Assembly (NCBI GenBank): GCA_947370975.1
Contig: CANBNG010000017.1
Coordinates: 46,385-110,384 of the forward strand
DNA length: 64,000 bases
From: Beijerinckiaceae bacterium
Lineage (GTDB): Bacteria > Pseudomonadota > Alphaproteobacteria > Rhizobiales > Beijerinckiaceae
Reading direction: 5' to 3'
Shown here: one piece after another, positions 45,109 through 55,493 of the stretch
Layout: every line of letters begins with the position of its first letter
Position numbering within the stretch: the stretch's first letter is position 1
The notes under the pieces: generated by a model
What the model was told of the DNA's origin: nothing
Database searches by the model: none
The model's input: only the letters and a program-made list of their open reading frames with translations
Position numbers and translations under genes: made by a program

Positions 45109-46220
45109 GCCCGCTGGCGAAAATTTTACGCGAGTCGATTGCCCAGGACGGGCCGATGCCGCTCGATACATTTATGGCTGTGGCGCTCGGCCATTCACGC
45201 CATGGTTATTACATGACGCGCGACCCCTTCGGTGCGGCTGGTGATTTCGTCACCGCGCCGGAAATCTCGCAGATGTTTGGCGAATTGATCGGCCTCTGGG
45301 CGGCTGAAACCTGGGCGCGGCTGGGCGCCCCGCCACGCATATTGCTGGTTGAGCTTGGCCCGGGGCGCGGCACGCTGATGAGCGATGCCCTGCGCGCCGC
45401 ACGCGTCTCCAACGCCTTCTGCGCCGCGCTGGAGGTGCATCTGGTCGAGACGAGCCCGGTCTTGACGCAAGCGCAAAAGAGCGCGCTCGCGCAGGCGGCT
45501 GTCCCCGTGCATTGGCACACAAGCCTCGAGAGCCTGCCCGAGGGCCCCGCGATTTTCCTCGCCAATGAATTTTTCGACGCACTGCCTGTGCGCCATTATG
45601 TGAAAACGCCAGAGGGCTGGCGGCAGCGGCTGGTTGGGCTGAACGCGCAAGGCGCGCTCGCCTTCGGTCTCGCCAGCGAAACCGAACCCCGGCTCGATGC
45701 CCAGGCGCCCGATGGCAGCGTGCTCGAACTCAGTCCTGCCGCGCAGCTGATCGCAAGCCAGATCGCCACGCGCGTCGCGGGCGGAGAATCTGCCGCGCTT
45801 GTCATTGATTACGGTTATGTGGCGTCAGGCTTTGGCGAAACGCTTCAGGCGCTCAAGCAGCATCGTCCCGTCGATCCGCTCAGCGAGCCGGGGCAAGTCG
45901 ATCTCACCGCCCATGTGGATTTTTCAAGCCTCGCCCGCGCCGCCCATGCGGCTGGTGCGGATGTGCTGGGGCCCGTGACGCAGGGCGAATTCCTGACCCG
46001 CCTCGGCATTGCTCAGCGCGCGGAAGCCTTGAAGCGCAAGGCGACGCCCGAACAGGCGCAGGCGCTCGATGTTGCGCGCGCGCGACTGGTGAGCGACCGT
46101 TTCAGCGCGGGCGGGAGCCAGGCGTCAGTTGCTGGTATGGGGACTTTGTTCAAGGCGCTTGCAATCGTGCCGCGCGGCACGCCTGTCTTGCCGGGCTTTG
46201 CGGGCGGAGACGGGTCATGA
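45105..46220 (+). CDS. Class I SAM-dependent methyltransferase, NDUFAF7/MidA family
   Basis: A 371-residue protein with ITxxGPMPLDxFM-type N-terminus (IAQDGPMPLDTFMAVALGH), GAAGDFVTAPEISQMFGELI, the SAM motif VELGPGRGTLMSDAL, and the segment FLANEFFDALPVRHYV. The mitochondrial homologue methylates an Arg of complex I subunit NDUFS2. The bacterial role is inferred to be a similar protein arginine methylation. It is coupled to both lgt and pgeF by 4-bp overlaps. Confidence 0.9.
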   Translation: MSPLAKILRESIAQDGPMPLDTFMAVALGHSRHGYYMTRDPFGAAGDFVTAPEISQMFGELIGLWAAETWARLGAPPRILLVELGPGRGTLMSDALRAARVSNAFCAALEVHLVETSPVLTQAQKSALAQAAVPVHWHTSLESLPEGPAIFLANEFFDALPVRHYVKTPEGWRQRLVGLNAQGALAFGLASETEPRLDAQAPDGSVLELSPAAQLIASQIATRVAGGESAALVIDYGYVASGFGETLQALKQHRPVDPLSEPGQVDLTAHVDFSSLARAAHAAGADVLGPVTQGEFLTRLGIAQRAEALKRKATPEQAQALDVARARLVSDRFSAGGSQASVAGMGTLFKALAIVPRGTPVLPGFAGGDGS

Positions 46221-46996
46221 GCGAAGCGCGAACCCACGCCATTCAATGCGACCTGCTGGCAGGCGAGGGCGTCAATCACGCCTTTTTCACGCGCGCGGGC
46301 GGTGTCTCGCAGGGGCTTTATGCCAGCCTCAACGGCGGCACGGGTTCGCGCGACGAGGCTGGCGCAGTGGCGCAGAACCGCGCTTTGATGGCGCACGCTC
46401 TGGGTGTCGCGACCCAACATTTCCTCGTGCCATATCTCGTTCATTCGCCAGATTGTCTGATCGTCTCGGAGCCTTTTGCCGGCGAGCGGCCGCGTTGCGA
46501 CGGCCTTGTCACGGCAACGCGCGGACTGGCGCTGGGCGTGACGGGCGCCGATTGCGGCATTCTCCTTTTCAGCGATCCTGGCGCTGGCGTGATTGGCGCG
46601 GCCCATGCCGGATGGAAGGGTGCATTCTCGGGCGTGCTTGAATCGACGCTTCAGGCGATGGAGGAAATCGGCGCGTCGCGTCCAGCCATCCGCGCTGTGC
46701 TTGGCCCCACCATCGCCAAGGAATCTTATGAAGTCGGCCCCGAATTTCGCGCGCGCTTTATTGCCGATGATGCAAAAAACGCCCGTTTCTTCGAGGCTTC
46801 TGCACGCAGCGATTATTTCATGTTCGATCTGCCGGCCTATATCGGCGCGCGGCTTCTGGCAGCGGGCGTCGGGACATTCAGCAATCTTGCGCTCGATACT
46901 TATGCCGATGAGGCGCGCTTTTACAGCTATCGCCGTTCGGTCCATCGCAAGGAGCCCGATTATGGACGCCTTGTTGCAGCCATCGCTCTGGTCTGA
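46217..46996 (+). CDS. pgeF: Peptidoglycan editing factor PgeF (YfiH, multicopper-type laccase domain)
   Basis: A 259-residue protein with FFTRAGGVSQGLYASLNGG, the metal/active-site segments HSPDCL..., TGADCGILLFSDP, AAHAGWKG and LGPTIAKESYEVG. Family members act as purine nucleoside phosphorylase/deaminase and in E. coli keep incorrect amino acids out of peptidoglycan precursors. It ends an lgt-midA-pgeF operon typical of Rhizobiales. Eight bases separate it from the convergent methyltransferase. Confidence 0.9.
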   Translation: MSEARTHAIQCDLLAGEGVNHAFFTRAGGVSQGLYASLNGGTGSRDEAGAVAQNRALMAHALGVATQHFLVPYLVHSPDCLIVSEPFAGERPRCDGLVTATRGLALGVTGADCGILLFSDPGAGVIGAAHAGWKGAFSGVLESTLQAMEEIGASRPAIRAVLGPTIAKESYEVGPEFRARFIADDAKNARFFEASARSDYFMFDLPAYIGARLLAAGVGTFSNLALDTYADEARFYSYRRSVHRKEPDYGRLVAAIALV

Positions 46997-47004
46997 CGCT
47001 GCAG

Positions 47005-47697
47005 CTACGCGCCGGGTGTTGCAATAAACATCATGCGCGCTTGATTGTGCCCGATATTGCCAGGTGCGCGCACGGCCTTGAATTGGTGGGCTGCAAAAAG
47101 CGTCTCGATATCCTGCGGCGCATAACGTGTGAGCCCGATGGTCTCGCGCAGCTTGCGGTAATCCGAAAAGAACGTGGACACGAGGCCGAGGGCCGCGGCG
47201 AAGAAAAAGCCGCCCTGCCAGCCAAAACCAAGCAAAGCCTTCGCATCGTCGATGGCATTGGCGTCAGCGGGAATGACATCGGCCACGACAAGGCGTCCCG
47301 TCGGCTTCAGCTTGCGCCGCGCCAGATCGAGAAGCTCTTCAAACTCGGCGTGCGAGAGATATTGAATGAGCGAATTGGCGACGAAGAGATCAAGCGAATG
47401 GTCGCTCATCGCCTCAAGCGAGGCAGTCGAGAGCACGACGATCTTTTCATCGCGTCCGAAACGCAGGCGCAAGCGGTCCTGCACCTTGGGCGCTGCATCG
47501 TAAAGATAGAGCATGGCGCAGCGGCGCGCGACGGCATCGGCAGATTCGGCCTGCCCACAGCCATAATCGAGAACGCAGTCGTCATCCGACTGGACGAGCG
47601 CTGCTATGTCCTTGGCAATACGATCATAATGAAGAGCACCATGGCGCTCGTTCACATAGATTGCGTGGGTTCCATTCCAGAAATCGCGCCAGTTCAT
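47005..47697 (-). CDS. Class I SAM-dependent methyltransferase, substrate unknown
   Basis: A 230-residue protein. The start at 47697 gives MNWRDFWNGTHAIYVNERHG; a further ATG at 47736 is possible. The SAM-binding motif is VLDYGCGQAESADAVA (an unusual Cys within motif I), followed by LFVANSLIQYLSHAEFEELL and LKPTGRLVVADVIP. A short hydrophobic stretch (GGFFFAAALGLVSTFF) suggests a membrane or lipid interaction. The region includes PNIGHNQ-type C-terminal sequence without recognised specificity. The lone position gives no pathway. Confidence 0.75.
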   Translation of the reverse strand: MNWRDFWNGTHAIYVNERHGALHYDRIAKDIAALVQSDDDCVLDYGCGQAESADAVARRCAMLYLYDAAPKVQDRLRLRFGRDEKIVVLSTASLEAMSDHSLDLFVANSLIQYLSHAEFEELLDLARRKLKPTGRLVVADVIPADANAIDDAKALLGFGWQGGFFFAAALGLVSTFFSDYRKLRETIGLTRYAPQDIETLFAAHQFKAVRAPGNIGHNQARMMFIATPGA

Positions 47698-47784
47698 CCA
47701 CGAGCCCCGCGAGCACTCAACACCCCTGCCTAGCATGGCAGGGGTGCGTTTGTCGCGTGGCTGCTCAAAACATGGTTGTTCTGC

Positions 47785-49005
47785 TCAAGCCTTGGGCTTG
47801 GGCTGTGCCGGCATTTTGCCTTGCATCATCTCGACAAAGCGCTGGAACAGATAATGGCTGTCGCGCGGGCCGGGCGAGGCTTCCGGATGGTGCTGCACGG
47901 AAAAGGCCGGGCGGTCGGTGAGTGCAATGCCGCAATTCGACCCGTCGAACAACGAGCGATGCGTTTCCACCGCATTTGCAGGAAGCGACTGCGGATCGAC
48001 CGCGAAACCGTGATTCATGGACACGATCTCGACCTTGTCGGTCGTGAAATCCATCACCGGATGGTTCGCGCCATGATGACCCTGATGCATCTTCACGGTC
48101 TTTGCGCCAACGGCGAGCGCGAGCATCTGATGGCCAAGGCAAATGCCGAAGGTCGGCACTTTCGCGTCGAGCAAGTCGCGGATCACCGGCACGGCATATT
48201 TGCCGGTTTCAGCCGGGTCTCCTGGACCGTTGGAGAGAAACACACCATCGGGCTTGAGCGCGAGAATATCCTTCGCGCTCGTGGTGGCGGGAACAACGGT
48301 GACTTCACAACCCTGATCGGCCATCAGGCGCAGGATGTTGCGCTTCACGCCATAATCGATGGCGACAACCTTGAACTTCGGCGCGTTCATTTCGCCGTGG
48401 CCTTCGCCAAGCTTCCAGGTTGTTTCTTTCCAGACGTAGCTCTTGGCAGCTGTCACGCCGGGCACGAGATCCATGCCGTTGATTCCGGGCCAGGCGGCCG
48501 CCTGCTTCTTGAGCGCTTCGATATCGAACTTGCCGTCGGGAGCGTGCGCGATGACGGCATTGGGCATGCCCTTCTCGCGGATGAGTGCGGTCAGCGCACG
48601 CGTGTCGATGCCGCACATGGCAACAAGATTGCGGGCTTTCAGCCATTGATCGAAATGGCGGGTCGCACGGTGGTTGGCGGGATCGGTGACATGGGCGTGG
48701 ACGATGACGCCGCGAATGTCGGTCTGTGCGGCCATGTCGACGGCCTCCACATCTTCCTCATTCGTCCCCACATTGCCGATGTGGGGAAAGGTGAAGGTGA
48801 CGATCTGGCCGGAATAGGACGGGTCGGTGAGAATTTCCTCATAGCCCGTGATGGCCGTGTTGAAGCAGACCTCGCCGACCGAATGGCCGGTCGCGCCCAG
48901 GCCAAAGCCCTCGATCAATGTGCCATCGGCAAGAACGAGAAGGGCGGTCGGGACCGGCGTTTGCCAGCCTTGTGCAGCGGCTTTGTCTTGAACGGGCGTG
49001 GTCAT
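47785..49005 (-). CDS. carA: Carbamoyl-phosphate synthase small subunit
   Basis: A 406-residue protein. The N-terminal CarA domain begins LLVLADGTLIEGFGLG; the C-terminal glutamine amidotransferase has the nucleophile Cys289 (FGICLGHQ) and the His/Glu pair in SVQHHPEAS. It supplies ammonia from glutamine to CarB, encoded at 17323-20646 on the other strand. Divergent from yqeY, with about 230 bp between. Confidence 0.97.
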   Translation of the reverse strand: MTTPVQDKAAAQGWQTPVPTALLVLADGTLIEGFGLGATGHSVGEVCFNTAITGYEEILTDPSYSGQIVTFTFPHIGNVGTNEEDVEAVDMAAQTDIRGVIVHAHVTDPANHRATRHFDQWLKARNLVAMCGIDTRALTALIREKGMPNAVIAHAPDGKFDIEALKKQAAAWPGINGMDLVPGVTAAKSYVWKETTWKLGEGHGEMNAPKFKVVAIDYGVKRNILRLMADQGCEVTVVPATTSAKDILALKPDGVFLSNGPGDPAETGKYAVPVIRDLLDAKVPTFGICLGHQMLALAVGAKTVKMHQGHHGANHPVMDFTTDKVEIVSMNHGFAVDPQSLPANAVETHRSLFDGSNCGIALTDRPAFSVQHHPEASPGPRDSHYLFQRFVEMMQGKMPAQPKPKA

Positions 49006-49237
49006 GGCTCTACACCGTCTTTCGCGCGTTCGGCCGCGGCGCGAAATCTCGCTCGCGCGGCCGGACGGAGTTCAATCGAATTTTGGGTTTGCGCGCCACC
49101 ATACAGGGCGCGAAGTTCGCGCGGAAGCTAGGCGAGCGGACGTTTATCGTCAACCCCGCGATATTTTCTGAAGGCTGAGCAATATCAGCGCGTTACAGTT
49201 GCCGCGCCGTTCCGCGTGGCGCAAGGAGACATGAATC

Positions 49238-49693
49238 ATGCTGCGCGATCGTTTCACCACCATGATGAAAGAGTCGATGAAGGCCGGCGACAAGCGCCGT
49301 CTTGCCACCGTGCGGATGATCCAGGCCGCGCTCAAGGACCGTGACATCGAGGCGCGCGGGCAGGGCAAGGAGCAGCTCACCGACGACGATATTCTCGCCC
49401 TGCTGCAAAAAATGGTGAAAAGCCGTCAGGAATCGCTCGGCATCTACGAAAAGGCCGCCCGCGAGGATCTGGCTGCGCAGGAGCGCGAGGAAATCGTCAT
49501 CATCACCGAATTCCTGCCCCAGCAGCTTGGCGAAGACGAGATGAAGGCCGCCATTGCCGCCGCCATCACTGAGACTGGCGCTACTGCCATGAAGGACATG
49601 GGCAAGGTCGTTGCCGCGCTGAAGGCCAAATTTACCGGCCAGATGGATTTCGCCAAGGCCAGCGCCATGGTGAAGGCCGCGCTCAACGGCTGA
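49238..49693 (+). CDS. GatB/YqeY domain-containing protein
   Basis: A 151-residue helical protein. It has the family start (LRDRFTTMMKESMKAGDKRR), VVKSRxES-type segment (MVKSRQESLGIYEKAAREDL), ITEFLPQQLGEDEM and the C-terminal tail-domain segment GKVVAALKAKFTGQMD, similar to the GatB C-terminus. It probably binds tRNA or amidotransferase partners, but the function is unproven. It sits between carA and dnaG, a conserved order in Rhizobiales. Confidence 0.92.
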   Translation: MLRDRFTTMMKESMKAGDKRRLATVRMIQAALKDRDIEARGQGKEQLTDDDILALLQKMVKSRQESLGIYEKAAREDLAAQEREEIVIITEFLPQQLGEDEMKAAIAAAITETGATAMKDMGKVVAALKAKFTGQMDFAKASAMVKAALNG

Positions 49694-49733
49694 GGTCGAC
49701 CCTGTGAATAGTGTGCATAAGTCTGCGCGCGCG

Positions 49734-49755
49734 CCCCTCCCCCTGCCGGGAGGGG
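49734..49755. repeat. Palindrome CCCCTCCC/GGGAGGGG after yqeY
   Basis: A perfect 8-bp stem around six bases in the yqeY-dnaG spacer. It is similar in composition to the other intergenic palindromes but not clearly homologous. Confidence 0.5.
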
Positions 49756-49872
49756 CTAGAGCTGTGGGTCGCGTCAATCTTTGGTCTGCCGTCGTTTGAG
49801 CGAAGCGGCTAAGATTTGCGCGTCCCACCCCACCCGGCTGTGCCGGAGCTGGGACAGGAGCCTCAAGCCAGC

Positions 49873-51837
49873 ATGCGCTTTACGCCTTCGTTTCTCGATG
49901 AAATCAAAGCCCGGCTTCCAGTTTCGGAAGTCGTGCGTCGGCGCGTCAAATTGCAGAAGGCAGGCCGCGAGTGGAAGGGGCTCTCGCCCTTCAATCAGGA
50001 AAAATCGCCGTCCTTTTTCGTCAATGACCAGAAAATGGCCTGGTTCGATTTTTCCTCGGGCCGTAACGGCAATGTCTTCGATTTCGTCATGGAGACGGAG
50101 GGCCTGAGCTTTCCCGAGGCGGTCGCGCGGCTGGCCGGCGAGGCGGGGCTCGCGCTCCCCACCGAAACGCCCGAGACGCAGGCGCGCGAGCGCCGTCGTG
50201 CGTCCCTGCAAGAGGTGCTCGAAATGACGAGCGACTTCTTCGAGAGCGAGCTGCAGGGACGAGCGGGCGCGCGGGCGCGGGGTTATCTGGCCGACCGCGG
50301 CCTTGGGCCTGCTATTCAGAAACAGTTCCGGCTTGGCTATTCCCCCAACGAGAAATTCGCTCTGCGCGATTTTCTCGCCGGCAAGGGCGCGACGGTCGAG
50401 ACGATGATCGAGGCAGGCCTTCTGGTGCATGGCGACGATATTGCCGTGCCTTATGACCGCTTCCGCGACCGCGTGATGTTTCCCATCTGCGATCGGGCAG
50501 GCAAGGTGATCGCCTTTGGCGGGCGCGCGCTCGACAAGGAGGTGAGCGCCAAATATCTGAACTCGCCCGAGACGCCGCTCTTTCACAAAGGGTCGGTCGT
50601 CTACAACCACCATAATGCGCGCAAGGCCGCCCATGAGCGCGGCACGGTCATTGCGGTCGAGGGTTATGTCGACGTCATTGCCATGAGCGTTGCGGGCTTT
50701 CCCAATGTCGTTGCGCCGCTCGGCACGGCGCTGACGCCCGATCAATGCGAATTATTGTGGCGGATGGCCGAAGAGCCGGTGCTGTGTTTTGACGGCGACC
50801 GCGCCGGCCGCAAGGCCGCCCATCGCGCCATCGATACGGCGTTGCCTTTGATCGGGCCGGGAAAAACCCTGCGCTTTGCCTTCCTGCCCGACGGGCAGGA
50901 TCCCGACGATCTCGCCCGCACGGGCGGGCAGGGGGCCATTGCCGAGGTTCTGGCCGGCGCGCGGCCGCTGGTCGAGGTGCTCTGGACGCGCGAGACCGAG
51001 GCCGGGCCGCTCGATACGCCCGAGCGCCGCGCCGCACTTGAGCGCCGTCTGTCCGACCTCATCAAGGAAATTCGCGACGAAACGCTGCGCCGCTATTACC
51101 GCGACGACATCATGGCCCGGCTCGATGCGTTGACCGGGCGCACTGGCGCCAGCGGCAACCGCTCAAGTGGCGGTAACTGGGCAGGGCCCGGCAATGGCAT
51201 GGCGCGGCGGGGCGCGGGGGGCGGCCGATTCCAGCGCGGCGGGCAGGGCGGCTTTGGCGCGCCTGCGCCGGGTTATCTGTCCTCGCCGCCCTCTGTCAGC
51301 GCCAGCCTCACCCGCAGCCAGGTTTTTTCGCGCTCGGGCGGCGTGCCGCGCCGGGAGGCTGAAATCCTGCTTAACATGCTCAATCACCCGGGCTTGCTCG
51401 CTGTCCATGCCGAGGATCTGGCGGAGATCGAACTGACGAGCCGCGAGAGCCAGAAAATGCGCTCCGCCCTCATGGCGCTGGCCGCCGAAAGCTTTGTCGA
51501 CCATGTGGAATTGCGCCTGGCCATCGACCGGATCGGGCTCCAGCAGGTGCGCGAAACCATCGAGGCTGCGGCCCAGCCGATGCCTTGGCCATTGAAGCCC
51601 GATGCGGCCGAGAACGACGCTTCGGAGGTTCTTCGTCAGGCACTGGCCTTGCATCGGCGCGCGCGGGCGCTACATAGAGAGTTGAAATCTGCTGAAATCG
51701 CGCTTGGAGAAGATGCCAACGAGCAAACGCTGGCAAGGTTGCGCGAAATTCAGGCGGAACTTTCCGGGATCGAGGGGCGCGAGGCGGCGGTCGAAGGGTT
51801 TGGTTTATCCTCCGGGCGTCAGGGGCAAGCCTTGTAA
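49873..51837 (+). CDS. dnaG: DNA primase, with degenerate zinc-binding domain
   Basis: A 654-residue primase. The ATG at 49873 gives MRFTPSFLDEIKARLPVSEV. The N-terminal CHC2 region is recognisable (GLSPFNQEKSPSFFVNDQKM), but the four zinc ligands of the family are replaced: Ser38 and Asn41 stand for Cys and His, and Asp59 and Ser62 for two Cys. The TOPRIM core follows (EGYVDVIAMS, then CFDGDRAGRKAA) and a helicase-binding C-terminal region. A Gly/Arg-rich linker lies at about 432-480. It makes RNA primers for replication and lies 181 bp upstream of rpoD. Confidence 0.95.
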   Translation: MRFTPSFLDEIKARLPVSEVVRRRVKLQKAGREWKGLSPFNQEKSPSFFVNDQKMAWFDFSSGRNGNVFDFVMETEGLSFPEAVARLAGEAGLALPTETPETQARERRRASLQEVLEMTSDFFESELQGRAGARARGYLADRGLGPAIQKQFRLGYSPNEKFALRDFLAGKGATVETMIEAGLLVHGDDIAVPYDRFRDRVMFPICDRAGKVIAFGGRALDKEVSAKYLNSPETPLFHKGSVVYNHHNARKAAHERGTVIAVEGYVDVIAMSVAGFPNVVAPLGTALTPDQCELLWRMAEEPVLCFDGDRAGRKAAHRAIDTALPLIGPGKTLRFAFLPDGQDPDDLARTGGQGAIAEVLAGARPLVEVLWTRETEAGPLDTPERRAALERRLSDLIKEIRDETLRRYYRDDIMARLDALTGRTGASGNRSSGGNWAGPGNGMARRGAGGGRFQRGGQGGFGAPAPGYLSSPPSVSASLTRSQVFSRSGGVPRREAEILLNMLNHPGLLAVHAEDLAEIELTSRESQKMRSALMALAAESFVDHVELRLAIDRIGLQQVRETIEAAAQPMPWPLKPDAAENDASEVLRQALALHRRARALHRELKSAEIALGEDANEQTLARLREIQAELSGIEGREAAVEGFGLSSGRQGQAL

Positions 51838-52018
51838 GGGGCCGCAGATGTGGCGAAATTCGCCCAGCTGTAGGTAATTCGTTAGTTAGGACCGGTTTAA
51901 CGCCGGTCAGGCCTAATGGCAGCATCTGATTCGGGCGATTCGCGCGAGATGTGTGCCGAGGCCGAGCTGCCGGAGGCGGGGCGTGAGCCCCTCCGGCATT
52001 GGCGTGATGGAGTAGAGA
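51838..52018 (+). promoter_or_regulatory. Upstream region of rpoD
   Basis: A 181-bp spacer. The one clear structure is the inverted repeat GACCGG/CCGGTC around seven bases (51890-51908). No convincing -35/-10 pair was found. rpoD could be read from its own promoter here or from dnaG. Confidence 0.4.
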
Positions 52019-54028
<2,010 letters not shown>

Positions 54029-54030
54029 TA

Positions 54031-54063
54031 CAAAAGGCCCGGTGCGAACCGGGCCTTTTTTTG
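54031..54063 (+). terminator. Intrinsic terminator of rpoD
   Basis: AAAAGGCCCGGT and ACCGGGCCTTTT pair around GCGA and run into further T residues, 3 bp after the stop codon. Confidence 0.9.
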
Positions 54064-54077
54064 TCGTGTGGCGCACG

Positions 54078-54110
54078 CCCTTCTCCCCGATAGAGAAGGT
54101 GGTGCGCAAG
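54078..54110. repeat. Short palindrome, repeat family 2, second copy
   Basis: CCTTCTC and GAGAAGG pair around seven bases, followed by TGGTGCGCAAGG. It matches the element after greA at 21316. Confidence 0.6.
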
Positions 54111-54153
54111 GCGCGACGGATGAGGGGCGCACGCTCATTCGGTCAGGGCGCAT

Positions 54154-54201
54154 CCCCTCACCCGGCTCCTTCGGAGCCACCCTCTCCCGCCGGGAGAGGG
54201 T
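54154..54201. repeat. Intergenic palindromic repeat, copy B
   Basis: CCCTCACCCGGCTCCTTCGG, followed by AGCCACCCTCTCCCGCCGGG and AGAGGGT. It is the inverse-orientation counterpart of copy A at 8486-8532 and folds into the same two hairpins. Confidence 0.75.
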
Positions 54202-54271
54202 TTGCGTGGACGGCCCCTTGCCTTCTCCACCCCCTTCCGGCTATCTCGGGGCGCACCGAAGTTTCGGCTTT

Positions 54272-54347
54272 GGGCCTGTAGCTCAATGGTTAGAGCCGGC
54301 CGCTCATAACGGTCTGGTTGCAGGTTCGAGTCCTGCCGGGCCCACCA
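54272..54347 (+). tRNA. tRNA with CAU anticodon, probably tRNA-Ile2 (lysidine type)
   Basis: A complete 76-base tRNA including the encoded CCA. The acceptor stem pairs GGGCCTG with CGGGCCC, the D arm is GCTC...GAGC, the anticodon stem GGCCG/CGGTC encloses CTCATAA (anticodon CAT), and the T arm GCAGG/CCTGC encloses TTCGAGT. The sequence resembles E. coli ileX more than an initiator or elongator Met tRNA, so its C34 is probably converted to lysidine to read AUA. An elongator-Met identity is the alternative. Confidence 0.85.
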
Positions 54348-54429
54348 CCTCGTTTGATCGAAAAATTCGCGAAATCTTTCCGTAGCTTGAGCTCAGTGCT
54401 AGGCTGGCGTCCGAAAGGTTTCCAATCCC

Positions 54430-55449
54430 ATGAAAATCAGCTTCCCGGCTTTTGCTACTCTCGCGCTTCTTCTTTTGCCGCAGCTCTCTCTGGCGCAGGG
54501 CGCTTGTGGGCGGGCCTTGATGATGGCGGGGGCCGATATCAATGGCCCGGCGGAGCTGGCGCAGAAGCGGGTGCTGGAGCTCCAATGCGCGCAGGAGCGC
54601 GGCGAGGATCAGAACCGCCAGCAGCTTGCGCAGAAGCGGATCGAGGCGCGCAGCTCCTGGGCCGCGGTGAAGCCTGCCATTCGCGCCTGTATCGATGGCA
54701 AGCTCGAGGTCGATGGCCGCACCGTCGATCAATTGATCGCCCTTGGCATAGCGGCGTCGGATGAATCGATCAGCCCCTATCGCCGTGAATGTTTTGGCGT
54801 GCCGCTGGAAGCGCAAAGCAAGTTTACGCCACCCGCTCCCACGCCCCCGCCAACCCCTGCGCCCGCACCCACGCCCCAGCGGTCCGCGCAATCCGATTTC
54901 TTGCGGGGCGAGGACGGGGGAGAGGATCCGCGTGCGGGCAATTCGCGCGGCGGACAGAATAATGGCCTCATGCAGCAGCCTGGCCCGGGCTCGACTTCAA
55001 ACACGATCATTCTCAACGGTGGGGGCAGCGCCGGCACGGGCGATATTATTGTCGTCATGCCCAAGGGCGGGCGCACATCCTCGAGCGTGAATCTGCTTGA
55101 GGCGGCAATCAACCCGCTGACCGGCACGCGCCGTCTCTGGGAAAGTTTCAAGGATGAGGGCGGGCTCGAGACGCTCAATAATTTTTACGGCGTGACCGTC
55201 ACCAAATTGACCGTCACGCTCGACAATGAGCGCGTGCAATCGGCGCGTCTGCAAATCTCGTCTGCGGTTTCCCCGCGCAAATTGCGCGAGGCGCTTGGGG
55301 AAGCCTGTCGGGGCGATGAGCGTGATTGGCGGATCGATAATGATCGGCGTGGCGCGCGCGGTGAATTGCGCACTGGCGCACTCACCTGTCGCTATGAAGC
55401 CAATGACACGACGTCCGACTACAGCGTCTCACTGGTGCGTCAGAAATAA
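54430..55449 (+). CDS. Secreted protein of unknown function with proline-rich linker
   Basis: A 339-residue protein. The signal peptide is clear (MKISFPAFATLALLLLPQLS, cut near LAQG). The mature N-terminal domain (about 23-120) has four Cys and a Gln/Arg-rich helical part. A linker of Pro/Thr/Ala (about 138-157) and Gly/Ser follows. The C-terminal domain has a strand-rich part (GVTVTKLTVTLDNERVQSAR) and one Cys pair. I recognise no family. It stands alone between the tRNA and a bidirectional terminator. Confidence 0.65.
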   Translation: MKISFPAFATLALLLLPQLSLAQGACGRALMMAGADINGPAELAQKRVLELQCAQERGEDQNRQQLAQKRIEARSSWAAVKPAIRACIDGKLEVDGRTVDQLIALGIAASDESISPYRRECFGVPLEAQSKFTPPAPTPPPTPAPAPTPQRSAQSDFLRGEDGGEDPRAGNSRGGQNNGLMQQPGPGSTSNTIILNGGGSAGTGDIIVVMPKGGRTSSSVNLLEAAINPLTGTRRLWESFKDEGGLETLNNFYGVTVTKLTVTLDNERVQSARLQISSAVSPRKLREALGEACRGDERDWRIDNDRRGARGELRTGALTCRYEANDTTSDYSVSLVRQK

Positions 55450-55478
55450 AAAAGGCCCGCATTGTGCGGGCCTTTTTC
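55448..55478. terminator. Bidirectional intrinsic terminator
   Basis: AAAGGCCCGC and GCGGGCCTTT pair around ATTGT with A and T tracts on both sides. It ends the secreted-protein gene and lies 16 bp beyond the stop of the convergent hydrolase. Confidence 0.9.
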
Positions 55479-55493
55479 TAATGTGCAGCCAGC

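Noticed and set aside
54272..54347. Initiator Met tRNA
   Set aside because: The first acceptor pair is G-C and there is no run of three G-C pairs in the anticodon stem, unlike initiator tRNA; the sequence fits the Ile2 (CAU) type.
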